Below are positions 47,701 to 54,688 of a stretch of 64,000 nucleotides of DNA, one piece after another (position 1 is the first letter of the stretch; every line of letters starts with the position of its first letter). Source of the stretch: a bacterium (GTDB taxonomy: Bacteria > Zhuqueibacterota > Zhuqueibacteria > Oleimicrobiales > Geothermoviventaceae); the NCBI GenBank assembly GCA_028275345.1, contig JAPWUV010000002.1, positions 525,410 to 589,409 on the forward strand, given 5' to 3'. The translations under genes were made by a program, and so were the position numbers. The notes below the pieces were generated by a model. It had not been told where the DNA came from and did not search any database. It saw only the letters and a list, made by a program, of their open reading frames with translations.

Positions 47701-50347
47701 CCGCTTCTGCCAGCCATGCAATCTCATCGGCCAGGCGCGCGCGGTCCAGCAGCCGCTGCCGAACCCATTCGAGCCGTTCCGGAAGGTACTCTTCCACGAA
47801 TGCGCGTTCGGCCTCCGCGCCGACGGATGGCAGCTGACGTACCAGGTGCCGGAAAGCCTGAACGGATCTGGCCTCGACTTCGGCTCGAATCCCATCCACC
47901 TCGGCAGTCCAAAGGCGCGCGTATTCGGACCGGGACGGCCTCACCACAGGCCCCGGCAACTGGTGCTTGCGAAATGCCTCCGCCTCCTGCGCGATGATGC
48001 GGTTGAGATCGATCAGCACACGACGGATCTTGCGTGCCAATGCGGGCGCTGGATCGTCTCCGCCCAAAGTCAGCCGAAAGGATCGACGAGCGAGTTCCCA
48101 GCCCTTGGCGGTCTTCGCAAAAGCCGACAGTGGAACCAACCCAATACCCCGACTGGCCAGGGCCGTGGCGATCCGCACCAGCGATACCCCCCGCGGCAGT
48201 CTCTGGATCTCCAGCCGGGGATACATGGCGCCCGCCGGCTTGACGAGCCTGGCACCAAAGGGATTTCGCTCGACCGGCACTTCGGCACAGCCCTGATCCA
48301 GAGCCTCGAGCCTTTCCCACAAAACGCGGTTGCGGAGCCCCCAGAACACCCGAACCCTTTCCCCGTTTCGGTAAAACAGGTATGCGAGAAGGCACGAAAC
48401 GGTGTTCGGCAGGATACCCTCCGCCGCCTTTCGGAAGCGCTCTCGCAGCTCGGGATCCAATACCTCCACCACAGCCAAGCGCGCACCGGCCAGGCAATCC
48501 GTCTTGGAGAGGGAATGAACTGTGACAAGTTTCCGCAGATGGTCGCGCCGGAGCTCCCCGCGCTCCACAAGCTGGGTGGCGATTTCTCGAAGGGATGGCG
48601 TGTTCAACCAACCCGGATGCGGCGCGACTCCTTTGTACGAAAGATCGTCCACCACCCACACGCCTCGGGGCAGGAGCTCCCGGAGGATTTCTTCCAGGTC
48701 TTCCTGGCGGAAAATCTGGCCCGAGGCGTTGTGCGGCGAGTTGAGCACCACCGCGCCCCGTTCCGCCCAACCTTCGTCGGCAGATAGCCTCGCCTCCACA
48801 GCCGCGAGGATGCCAGGAACATCCAGCTGAAAATCGTCCGTCAGCGGCACGGCTGTGACGCGAGGGAAGCAGTGATGGTAGGTCCAGCTCAAATCCGGCA
48901 CGACTGCTTCCTCGATGCCGCAGTGGCGGCCGAGGAGGCCCAGGGCTGTCCGTGCGGATCCCCCAACCACCTGGCAGGCCTCCGGCTGATAGCAGGGGTA
49001 AACTTGCAAGAAGGCGCTGAGAAAGGACTCCAGAACCTCGGCACGCCAGCCCGCCTCCGGATATCGGGCGAAGAGCTGATCGATGATTTCGATCGCACTT
49101 GCGCCGGCAAAGGCATCTACAAGCTCCCCCGTCGTGAGAGCCAGACGCAGCTCCCCCATCCCAGCGGGCAGGGTCAACTGCCACTGCCGGGTCGGAAGGA
49201 CTGGGGCCACGGGGAACCTCAGGCGCCTGCTCGTCCCCGCCCCGGACTCGGCTACCCTTCGAGCGAGGTCGCGGACGCAGCGAGGAAGCTCTGGGAAACC
49301 GTCGTCCCAAGCAGCCCTGTTCCTAGACTCACTCGGCTCCCGTTCGACGAGAAGCCCGACGCCCGGGTTTCCCCCCTTCTCCAGCAGATAACCCAGGAAT
49401 TCCAGCTCGGGCGCCGATGGCGTGCCCTTCAATTCGAAATGGGCCTTTTCGATGGCGTCAATGTAGTCCGTTCTGCCGAGGACTACTGCCACGCTGACGC
49501 CGCGCAGGTCGGGCCGCAAATCCTCTGCGTCGAGGATTCGCAGCACTCGATTGGCCAAGCCTGCCTCCCTTGCCAGGGACTGGGGATTGGCGGCGCCGTT
49601 GGCCTCGATGATGAACAGCGATTCCTCCAGACACGCGCGACGCAGCGTCCGGCGCAGCCCCTCCGTGGGAATCCTGCCGAGCAACAGGAAATGCGGCCTA
49701 TCCGGCGCGGAATGAAGGCGTTCCAGAATCGCCGACGTGACTTCCGCCTCGGCCTCCGGAAGAGGGACGAACGGCCCGCGCAGCATCCGCCGCAAGGTAT
49801 CCGAAAGCACAAAACCAAAGGCGAACGTGACGAAGGATATCCCCTCGAGCTGCCGAGAAAGGGCGTAGAACAGCAGGCGGAGCGCCTCCAGCTTTCCCCC
49901 ACTGACGAACGTGATTTCTCTCTTGCCCGACTTGTCGCCGAGATCGTAGTCGAGAGGCTCTTCGGCCTCTGCCGTGAAGAACGAGTGGACCTTCGTCGCC
50001 ACCGGGCCCGGTTGCTTCCGGCCAAAACCGCCCCGGGGCAGATACGCCACGCTCTTCTCGACGAGCCCCAGAAACCAGAGTACTCGAAGGGCCTGCTCCG
50101 GCGATTCAGCCTGGTCCCGAACCCATTCTTCAACCTCAATGCGGTCATCGACCGGGGATAATCCAAGGACCAACCTTTGGAACGCGGAAAGCAGGCGAGG
50201 GTCCTGTACGGGATTCCCGATGTGGAAGTTGACGCGATCCTCCCTCCTCACTTGAGCGGCCGCGGTGAGCTCGCTGATCTCCGAGACTTCCGCCGTCTCA
50301 ATGGGTTTGAGCCGAAAGACGTCGCGCACTCCATATCCCTCGCACAA
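44729..50347 (-). CDS. Giant fusion: PLP-dependent aminotransferase plus phosphoenolpyruvate-carboxylase-like region
   Basis: 1872 residues, no signal peptide. Residues 405-790 form a fold-type I aminotransferase: NSPHNASGQ (536-544), VVDDLSYKG with Asp567/568 and Tyr571, HSLSKTDCLAGARLA with the probable Schiff-base Lys615, and SFRLTLGG with the carboxylate-binding Arg757. Residues about 40-330 look like a second, degenerate PLP-transferase segment (ITFVSGGKLEALRLLFYALS, FLLLGRIPTEGLRRTLRR). From about 800 onward the motif order follows bacterial PEP carboxylase by eye: TVHPTQ (His917), SFWGDWDG (1002-1009), VPLFEDLD with Glu1269, AGSDLSQQIG with Asp1315, IKLGSGEPAQRQAG with Arg1361, and SLLRAIGHNRAQ (1558-1569). 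The metal-ligand and His equivalents are kept while several phosphate-binding Arg and Lys positions are not. I know of no described protein with this order. The start at 50347 is TTG; GTG 50329 is an alternative. The SPFH gene lies 42 bases upstream. Confidence 0.72.
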   Translation of the reverse strand: MCEGYGVRDVFRLKPIETAEVSEISELTAAAQVRREDRVNFHIGNPVQDPRLLSAFQRLVLGLSPVDDRIEVEEWVRDQAESPEQALRVLWFLGLVEKSVAYLPRGGFGRKQPGPVATKVHSFFTAEAEEPLDYDLGDKSGKREITFVSGGKLEALRLLFYALSRQLEGISFVTFAFGFVLSDTLRRMLRGPFVPLPEAEAEVTSAILERLHSAPDRPHFLLLGRIPTEGLRRTLRRACLEESLFIIEANGAANPQSLAREAGLANRVLRILDAEDLRPDLRGVSVAVVLGRTDYIDAIEKAHFELKGTPSAPELEFLGYLLEKGGNPGVGLLVEREPSESRNRAAWDDGFPELPRCVRDLARRVAESGAGTSRRLRFPVAPVLPTRQWQLTLPAGMGELRLALTTGELVDAFAGASAIEIIDQLFARYPEAGWRAEVLESFLSAFLQVYPCYQPEACQVVGGSARTALGLLGRHCGIEEAVVPDLSWTYHHCFPRVTAVPLTDDFQLDVPGILAAVEARLSADEGWAERGAVVLNSPHNASGQIFRQEDLEEILRELLPRGVWVVDDLSYKGVAPHPGWLNTPSLREIATQLVERGELRRDHLRKLVTVHSLSKTDCLAGARLAVVEVLDPELRERFRKAAEGILPNTVSCLLAYLFYRNGERVRVFWGLRNRVLWERLEALDQGCAEVPVERNPFGARLVKPAGAMYPRLEIQRLPRGVSLVRIATALASRGIGLVPLSAFAKTAKGWELARRSFRLTLGGDDPAPALARKIRRVLIDLNRIIAQEAEAFRKHQLPGPVVRPSRSEYARLWTAEVDGIRAEVEARSVQAFRHLVRQLPSVGAEAERAFVEEYLPERLEWVRQRLLDRARLADEIAWLAEAERTQLLERFAREIEFPDLGARQLEFRRRIFDRTVHPTQMYALEVERSVNRMADELRRKGRISPSVRDELASHLAAEYLGFNVAIRSREEAWELIVDLEALTEAEDAALFWHGVELPLVLSFWGDWDGSTRPSGQGHRLVAGALLENVSRLRRMVRRLRSLGVEIELPAEVEVQLQGLERRNREFWKLLDEITRLTSQLEMRYRSILPIGSPVSPLRRVGMKLGLAKDPMTALWLHNDRLERRMLRLRSRRRESLSDYFALNYELHRSLQAQLDRIRAQLSQRAVAEEIGHYRGLLRRFFLTPRIHQGMVLALDQFAVDTTVHNIMEINSLAGRSGFPGLVLALQVSMSTDPEAVIVLDRKLRAKSQELVRRDGELPLPSIWIVPLFEDLDTVRNLESYLDRLWEYAVQSRRIGCSPADRFAELTCELFVAGSDLSQQIGQPSGSALYREAKFRATRWFAQKGIVGRVRIKLGSGEPAQRQAGYFDPAAGQRAAETDSEVYGLLSRRFNEVEREMLRRATEPLRGAVAGGEFRTFQSSLFERLRMVSAEERAQFLFHMRESQRRYEGELQRAASSLLETRFRQRERGIQELEVLTLGRRDEHFERFLELLPQHFRQILYGTEDDVVGLHVISYFVSRTLPALRDRPVVRPGREAFGGREQEIVGRIMRTLPLAKHGSLLRAIGHNRAQTAVLGVNQLTTGLFRSLRAFIEGFENPAEGWRAVEDSILPHLHVYDILHTLRIYHDLDLEYVRRLENAFPPGNSALLALREDNDAIREFIPALQRELLRRCGLESDGFLAENGVRPDLLPLLRPELAVLLQPDLFNTDLNVLLDFVGGVVTGEWKERVRNLLEKREKVRRWRARIWEIIETPVRSQVESFIQLAQAVQRLTAGFLPTESPFAASPSEVLKLGAQIAGLLRGTADDVMRQFLVATVQYLTQLPRRTAGVPIEVVRALHNVEQIVKIEEQALTDRQQALVRFYSLQIARLCGENG

Positions 50348-50389
50348 TCAGCCTGTCAGTAGGGGGATCGATCAAAGGCTACCGAACGC

Positions 50390-51373
50390 TCAACCTTGTC
50401 CGTCCTGTGGGCTTGCAGAGGTCGCCCGGCTGAGCACCCTCTCCAGTAGCTTCACCAGATTCTTCGCCAGCGGTGAATCTTCGGGCAGACTATTGGGCGA
50501 AAGGGACACGATGGTCCTGGCGTTCCGGAGCCCCTGGCTGGCCTCAGCCAGCCGAGCGAATTGCGGTGTGAGGAGAAGCACTTCGGGATTGCGTACCAGG
50601 AGTTCGATCTCCTGACGCTCCAATTCGAGCTGTGCCCGCCGCTGCTCAAGATCTTGCTGTAAGCGGAACTGGGCCAGCTCGGCCTCTCGCAGCTCCTCTT
50701 CTTTCTTGAGAGCCAGCCGGATCAACTGCAACTCGTGCTCCGATCGGGCGATGCGCTCATCGGCGTCGAGCTTCGCCTTGGCGGCGGCCACACGTGCCTG
50801 CTGGTTCACGATTTCCGTCTGCTTTCGGATCCGGGCCGCTTCGCGCTGCTGAATCGCCTCAGCGATCTCGCGGTCCCGCGGCTCAATGGACTGGACGCTG
50901 GTTGAGATGAGCTCCAGTCCCAGCTTGGGAGCCTCCTCCGAGAGTCCAGCGCGCAGCCACTGGCCCAGTTCCTCGGACCGAATCTCTTCCAATTCTTTGC
51001 GCTCGGTGTAGGAACGGACAAGGGAGTGGAGTACCAGCTCCAGCTCCTTACAGGCGCGCACGGCTGCGTCGCGGCTCCAGCCACCCACTCGTATCAGCTG
51101 GGGCAGATTGGAGGGATCCGGGCCCACCGTCGCCGACACCTGGACCCGAAGCCCCAGACGGCCCATCGCCTCCGCTTCGACCTCGGTGACGATGGTCTGC
51201 ACCGTGTACGGCAGGCACAAGCTGAAATGCCGCGGGTAGAAACGACCCGTCCTGGCGCGCACTTGGCCGCGGGCGTCGTAGAGGACCAGCTGGTCGGGGC
51301 GCCGGAAACGAAATTCGAAAAGGAATGCCGCGCACGCCAGAACTAGGATCACCGCCAGAATGTACCACCACAT
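50390..51373 (-). CDS. SPFH/band 7 domain membrane protein
   Basis: 327 residues: an N-terminal membrane anchor (WWYILAVILVLACAAFLFEF), an SPFH-like domain (about 35-185), then a long charged helical region (about 185-285; IQQREAARIRKQTEIVNQQA, EHELQLIRLALKKEEEL). The C-terminal part is low-complexity. Band 7 proteins oligomerise as cage-like rings at membrane microdomains and often partner with proteases or other enzymes; no NfeD or FtsH partner gene is near. ATG 51373 follows a GGTGGAGGAAGG purine tract. The giant PLP/PEPC-like gene begins 42 bases after its stop, so they are likely co-transcribed. Confidence 0.82.
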   Translation of the reverse strand: MWWYILAVILVLACAAFLFEFRFRRPDQLVLYDARGQVRARTGRFYPRHFSLCLPYTVQTIVTEVEAEAMGRLGLRVQVSATVGPDPSNLPQLIRVGGWSRDAAVRACKELELVLHSLVRSYTERKELEEIRSEELGQWLRAGLSEEAPKLGLELISTSVQSIEPRDREIAEAIQQREAARIRKQTEIVNQQARVAAAKAKLDADERIARSEHELQLIRLALKKEEELREAELAQFRLQQDLEQRRAQLELERQEIELLVRNPEVLLLTPQFARLAEASQGLRNARTIVSLSPNSLPEDSPLAKNLVKLLERVLSRATSASPQDGQG

Positions 51374-52333
51374 CGTCCTTCCTCCACCTTGAGAAACAAC
51401 TGACGCCGCTCGGCGCTTTGGAAAACGGGAAGTTACCTGACGGCGGTATGCACAGGGGTGGATTGGTTCCCTCGGGAGAGGCTCGTAATGAGGGACATCC
51501 GCTGGCGAATTGGCTTCTTGGATTGTCGGACGACCGAAGTCAGCAATTCATCTCTCCCGCCAGGTTTCCAAAGACGGGCCGAATTTAGCCAACTGCCCAC
51601 AAGAAAGCAAGGCGTTTTGCCGGATTTGGCATCGATCGCCCGAGCAATTCAGGGCCGCGGGTTCGGCGCCTCAGCGACGAAAAATGGAGCTAGGCCCATG
51701 ACGACCAGCCGACTTCTCCGGCAGTGACCGCAGGTCTTGATCCCCCAAGCCACCCCGCGAACATTTTTTCCGATGTCCCCTCGCTGACCGCGGCCCTGGT
51801 GAGTGCCTCGCAAGATCACCGGCTCGCGATCGCCTCGCTTTGGTACGCCCGCCACTTGCCCTTCCGGGTACGACGCCGCGAACTGCCCGCTCGCCTGCGC
51901 CGGGCGTCGGGGATGCAATCAGCGGACCGCGGTGACAAGAAACATGACCCCGTCCCAGCTGCTGACCATTGGTAGCCACTAAACTACGCCCCCCAACGAA
52001 GGCAGGCCCGGGGGTCCAAGGTCCGTTTCGCCCGACGGACCTCCGACCCGGCACTCTCGGAACGCGGCGCCTCACCCGCGCACCTTCGCTCGTGTACTGG
52101 TTGGCTCATTTCTGGCGGGGTATCTCCCAGTGTGCAACCTGTGGCGGGCTCGGGTATTCCAGTGCCCGCTGTTTCGGTGGTTGGGTCCGAGCTTCACTTT
52201 CCGGCAGCTCCGGAGTCACGGCGAAGATCCGCTTGGACCGTTGGCGGCGCATTCGTTACCTTCCAACGCGATAATCACCGAGACCCAAACGAGCATTGTC
52301 CCTTCCCCATCCGCAGAAGAGGGAGGAATGACC
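51374..52333. other. 960-base intergenic region between divergent genes
   Basis: The longest gene-free stretch of the window, between the divergently transcribed SPFH gene and the FG-GAP gene. Open frames of up to about 130 codons exist on both strands but are arginine- and proline-rich, lack convincing start sites and show no domain. I saw no tRNA, SRP RNA, tmRNA or riboswitch consensus. A candidate promoter for the plus-strand gene lies near its right end (52233-52261). Confidence 0.5.
52233..52261 (+). promoter_or_regulatory. Candidate sigma70-like promoter of the FG-GAP gene
   Basis: TTGGAC (52233-52238), 17-base spacer, TTACCT (52256-52261), 73 bases before the ATG at 52334. Ideal spacing, moderate box quality. 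Confidence 0.35.
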
Positions 52334-54379
52334 ATGCCAAGCGGAAGGAAGTTCGCATTCTTGTGCTCTTTCCTCTGGCTGCTGGTCACGGGTGCCCCAC
52401 ATGCCGGAGAGAAAATCGTGCTCGACGAGGACTTCTCGGCTTTTCGCAGCGGTCCTCTGCTCCCTGTTGTCGGGGCACACCTGGAATACCACTACCTTCC
52501 GGAGGCGGCGCCCGTGAATGGGTGGGCTGTCTCCGCCTTCACCCCAGACGTCGGTTCCCAGAGAGCCTGGAGGATCATCGGTCGCGAAGACGGAGGGAAA
52601 GTCTTGCTCCAGACCTACCGAAACCGCCGGGAGTACACACACCCCATTGTGGTCACAGGCGATTCTTTGTGGGAAGACTACACCCTGCGCGTCTCCTTCG
52701 CACCTCTATCGGATAGCGGCCGGAGCGGAGTCCTGTTTCGCTACCGGAATGACCGCTGCTACTACTTCTTTGGCGTTCAGGGCAAGGAAGCGGTGCTGAA
52801 GATGGTCCAGCATGAGGTATCCTTCCACAGGCCAAAGGAACAAATCCTCGCCACGTCTCGCTTCGACTACGAGCCTGGGGAACAGTTGCAGATCGAAGTC
52901 CGGGTCGAGGGAGCGCGCATAAAGGCGAGGATCAAGCGAGGTCCAGTGCTCGAGGCCACCAACGCGAGCTACGCCAGGGGGCGGATTGGATTGCTCGCGG
53001 ATGTGCCGACTCGGTACGAGTATGTGCAAGTCACGATGACTGAGCAGGCCTGGCGCAAATACGCGCGCAGAAAGGCAGCGCTCCAGGCTGAGGAAAGGAA
53101 GCTGCAGGCGGCCAATCCGAAACCCGTGGTGTGGCGGAAAATCCAGCTGGAAGGTTTCGGTGTCGGAAGGAACCTGCGGTTCGGAGACCTCAATGGCGAC
53201 GGCGAGGTGGACATCCTCGTGGGACAGGTCGTCCACCACGGGCCGAAGGATCAATACAGCGAGCTCAGCTGCCTCACGGCCCTCGACCTGCAGGGCCACA
53301 TCCTCTGGAGGATCGGCCAACCCGACCCTTGGAAGGATCACCTGACGAACGACGTCGCCTTTCAAATCCACGACTTGGACGGCGACGGCCAGAACGAGGT
53401 CATCTATTGCATGAACTCGGAGATCATCGTTGCCGAAGGAAAAACCGGAAAGACGAAATACACCGCCCCCACTCCCGCATCCCCCGACGCCGACCCGCGA
53501 TTCCCCCGGATCCTCGGCGACTGCCTCTACTTCTGCGACCTCCGAGGGACAGGGTATCCGAGAGATATCCTCATCAAAGACCGCTACAAGAATGTGTGGG
53601 CGTTGAACGATCGCCTGGAAATCCTGTGGCACCGGCAATGCAATACCGGCCACTATCCGTACGCAGCTGATGTCGACGGAGATGGCAGGGACGAGATTGC
53701 CATCGGCTACTCTCTACTGGACGACGACGGCGCCGTCTTGTGGAGCTTCGACGATTCCCTCCACGACCATGCCGACGGTGTGGCGATCGTTCGCCTGCGC
53801 CAGGACCTGGATCCCGTCGTCCTCAACGCCGCCAGCGACGAGGGCATGCTCCTCTTCAGTCTGGCCGGACAAATCCTGAGACATCATCGGCTCGGTCATG
53901 TCCAGAATCCAGCCGTCGCCAATTTCCGCCCGGACTTACCCGGGCTTGAGATCGTGAGCATCAACTTCTGGGGAAACCAGGGGATCCTGCACCTTTGCGA
54001 CGCGGAAGGCAACGTGATCTGCGAGTTCGAACCCGTACAGCACGGAAGCATGTGCCTGCCCGTCAACTGGAAGGGGGACGGACAAGAGTACTTCCTCCTC
54101 TCCGCTGATCCCGGGGAAGGCGGGATGTTCGACGGGTGGGGACGCAAGGTGGTCTCCTTCCCTGACGATGGCCACCCGGAAATGTGCAACGCGGTATTGG
54201 ACATCACCGGCGACGCCCGCGACGAGATCGTCGTTTGGGACCCGTACGAGCTGTGGATCTACACTCAGGATGACAATCCTCGCCCCGGGACGGTCTACCG
54301 CCCGGCGAGGAATCCCCTGTACAACTTCTCCAATTACCAGGCGACCGTGTCCCTACCGGGCTGGGCGGTACTGCGGTGA
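52334..54379 (+). CDS. Secreted FG-GAP/VCBS-repeat protein with N-terminal lectin-like domain
   Basis: 681 residues with a signal peptide (FAFLCSFLWLLVTGAPHAG). The N-terminal 220 residues resemble a concanavalin-like sandwich (WEDYTLRVSFAPLSDSGRSG, VLFRYRNDRCYYFFGVQG). From about residue 280 a beta-propeller is built from Asp-rich calcium loops: FGDLNGDGEVDILVG, IHDLDGDGQNEVIYC and AADVDGDGRDEIAIGY. The C-terminus ends NPLYNFSNYQATVSLPGW, an ending I associate with FG-GAP proteins related to rhamnogalacturonan lyases, but no lyase motif is confirmed. Carbohydrate binding or cleavage at the cell surface is inference. ATG 52334 has GGGAGG seven bases upstream; another ATG two codons earlier is too close to that site. 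Confidence 0.78.
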   Translation: MPSGRKFAFLCSFLWLLVTGAPHAGEKIVLDEDFSAFRSGPLLPVVGAHLEYHYLPEAAPVNGWAVSAFTPDVGSQRAWRIIGREDGGKVLLQTYRNRREYTHPIVVTGDSLWEDYTLRVSFAPLSDSGRSGVLFRYRNDRCYYFFGVQGKEAVLKMVQHEVSFHRPKEQILATSRFDYEPGEQLQIEVRVEGARIKARIKRGPVLEATNASYARGRIGLLADVPTRYEYVQVTMTEQAWRKYARRKAALQAEERKLQAANPKPVVWRKIQLEGFGVGRNLRFGDLNGDGEVDILVGQVVHHGPKDQYSELSCLTALDLQGHILWRIGQPDPWKDHLTNDVAFQIHDLDGDGQNEVIYCMNSEIIVAEGKTGKTKYTAPTPASPDADPRFPRILGDCLYFCDLRGTGYPRDILIKDRYKNVWALNDRLEILWHRQCNTGHYPYAADVDGDGRDEIAIGYSLLDDDGAVLWSFDDSLHDHADGVAIVRLRQDLDPVVLNAASDEGMLLFSLAGQILRHHRLGHVQNPAVANFRPDLPGLEIVSINFWGNQGILHLCDAEGNVICEFEPVQHGSMCLPVNWKGDGQEYFLLSADPGEGGMFDGWGRKVVSFPDDGHPEMCNAVLDITGDARDEIVVWDPYELWIYTQDDNPRPGTVYRPARNPLYNFSNYQATVSLPGWAVLR

Positions 54380-54688
54380 CGAAGACCGCCGGGCCGCAAG
54401 CGTGTCCCGCAGCTGAGTCAGAAGAAAGGAACCCCCTGGTCCGTCGCGCTCTCGGCAGGGCCTGGCCCAACCGACTCGCCTCACCCTGTTAAAGAAGCGG
54501 GACGGAAGGGAGATCCTTCCCCTCTCGGTCCGTTGTAGTTCGGAGCAAAACGCTAAACGTCGCACGCGGCCCTTTGTCGTTTGCGAGTTCCTGCGTACAT
54601 TTGCGCGGTTTGCGACTCCGCCCGCATGCGAGCGGGGCGCGGCAACTGTAAGCGCAGGTGACTGGACGGGATTGTGGCGAGGGTCGAA
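54380..54688 (+). other. 309-base gap before the nagB-like gene
   Basis: No coding sequence is supportable. It contains a short palindromic GGAAGG...CCTTCC (near 54506) that might follow the FG-GAP gene, and a weak promoter-like pair TTGTCG, 16 bases, TACATT (around 54572-54600) upstream of the nagB-like gene. Neither is strong. Confidence 0.3.

Noticed and set aside
46907..48787. Open frame of 626 codons on the plus strand opposite the giant fusion gene
   Set aside because: Shadow of the minus-strand gene; no recognisable domain, and the minus frame carries clear aminotransferase and PEPC-like motifs.
51671..52075. 134-codon open frame on the minus strand in the long intergenic region
   Set aside because: Arg/Gly/Pro-rich composition, no domain and no good ribosome binding site; typical of chance frames in GC-rich DNA.
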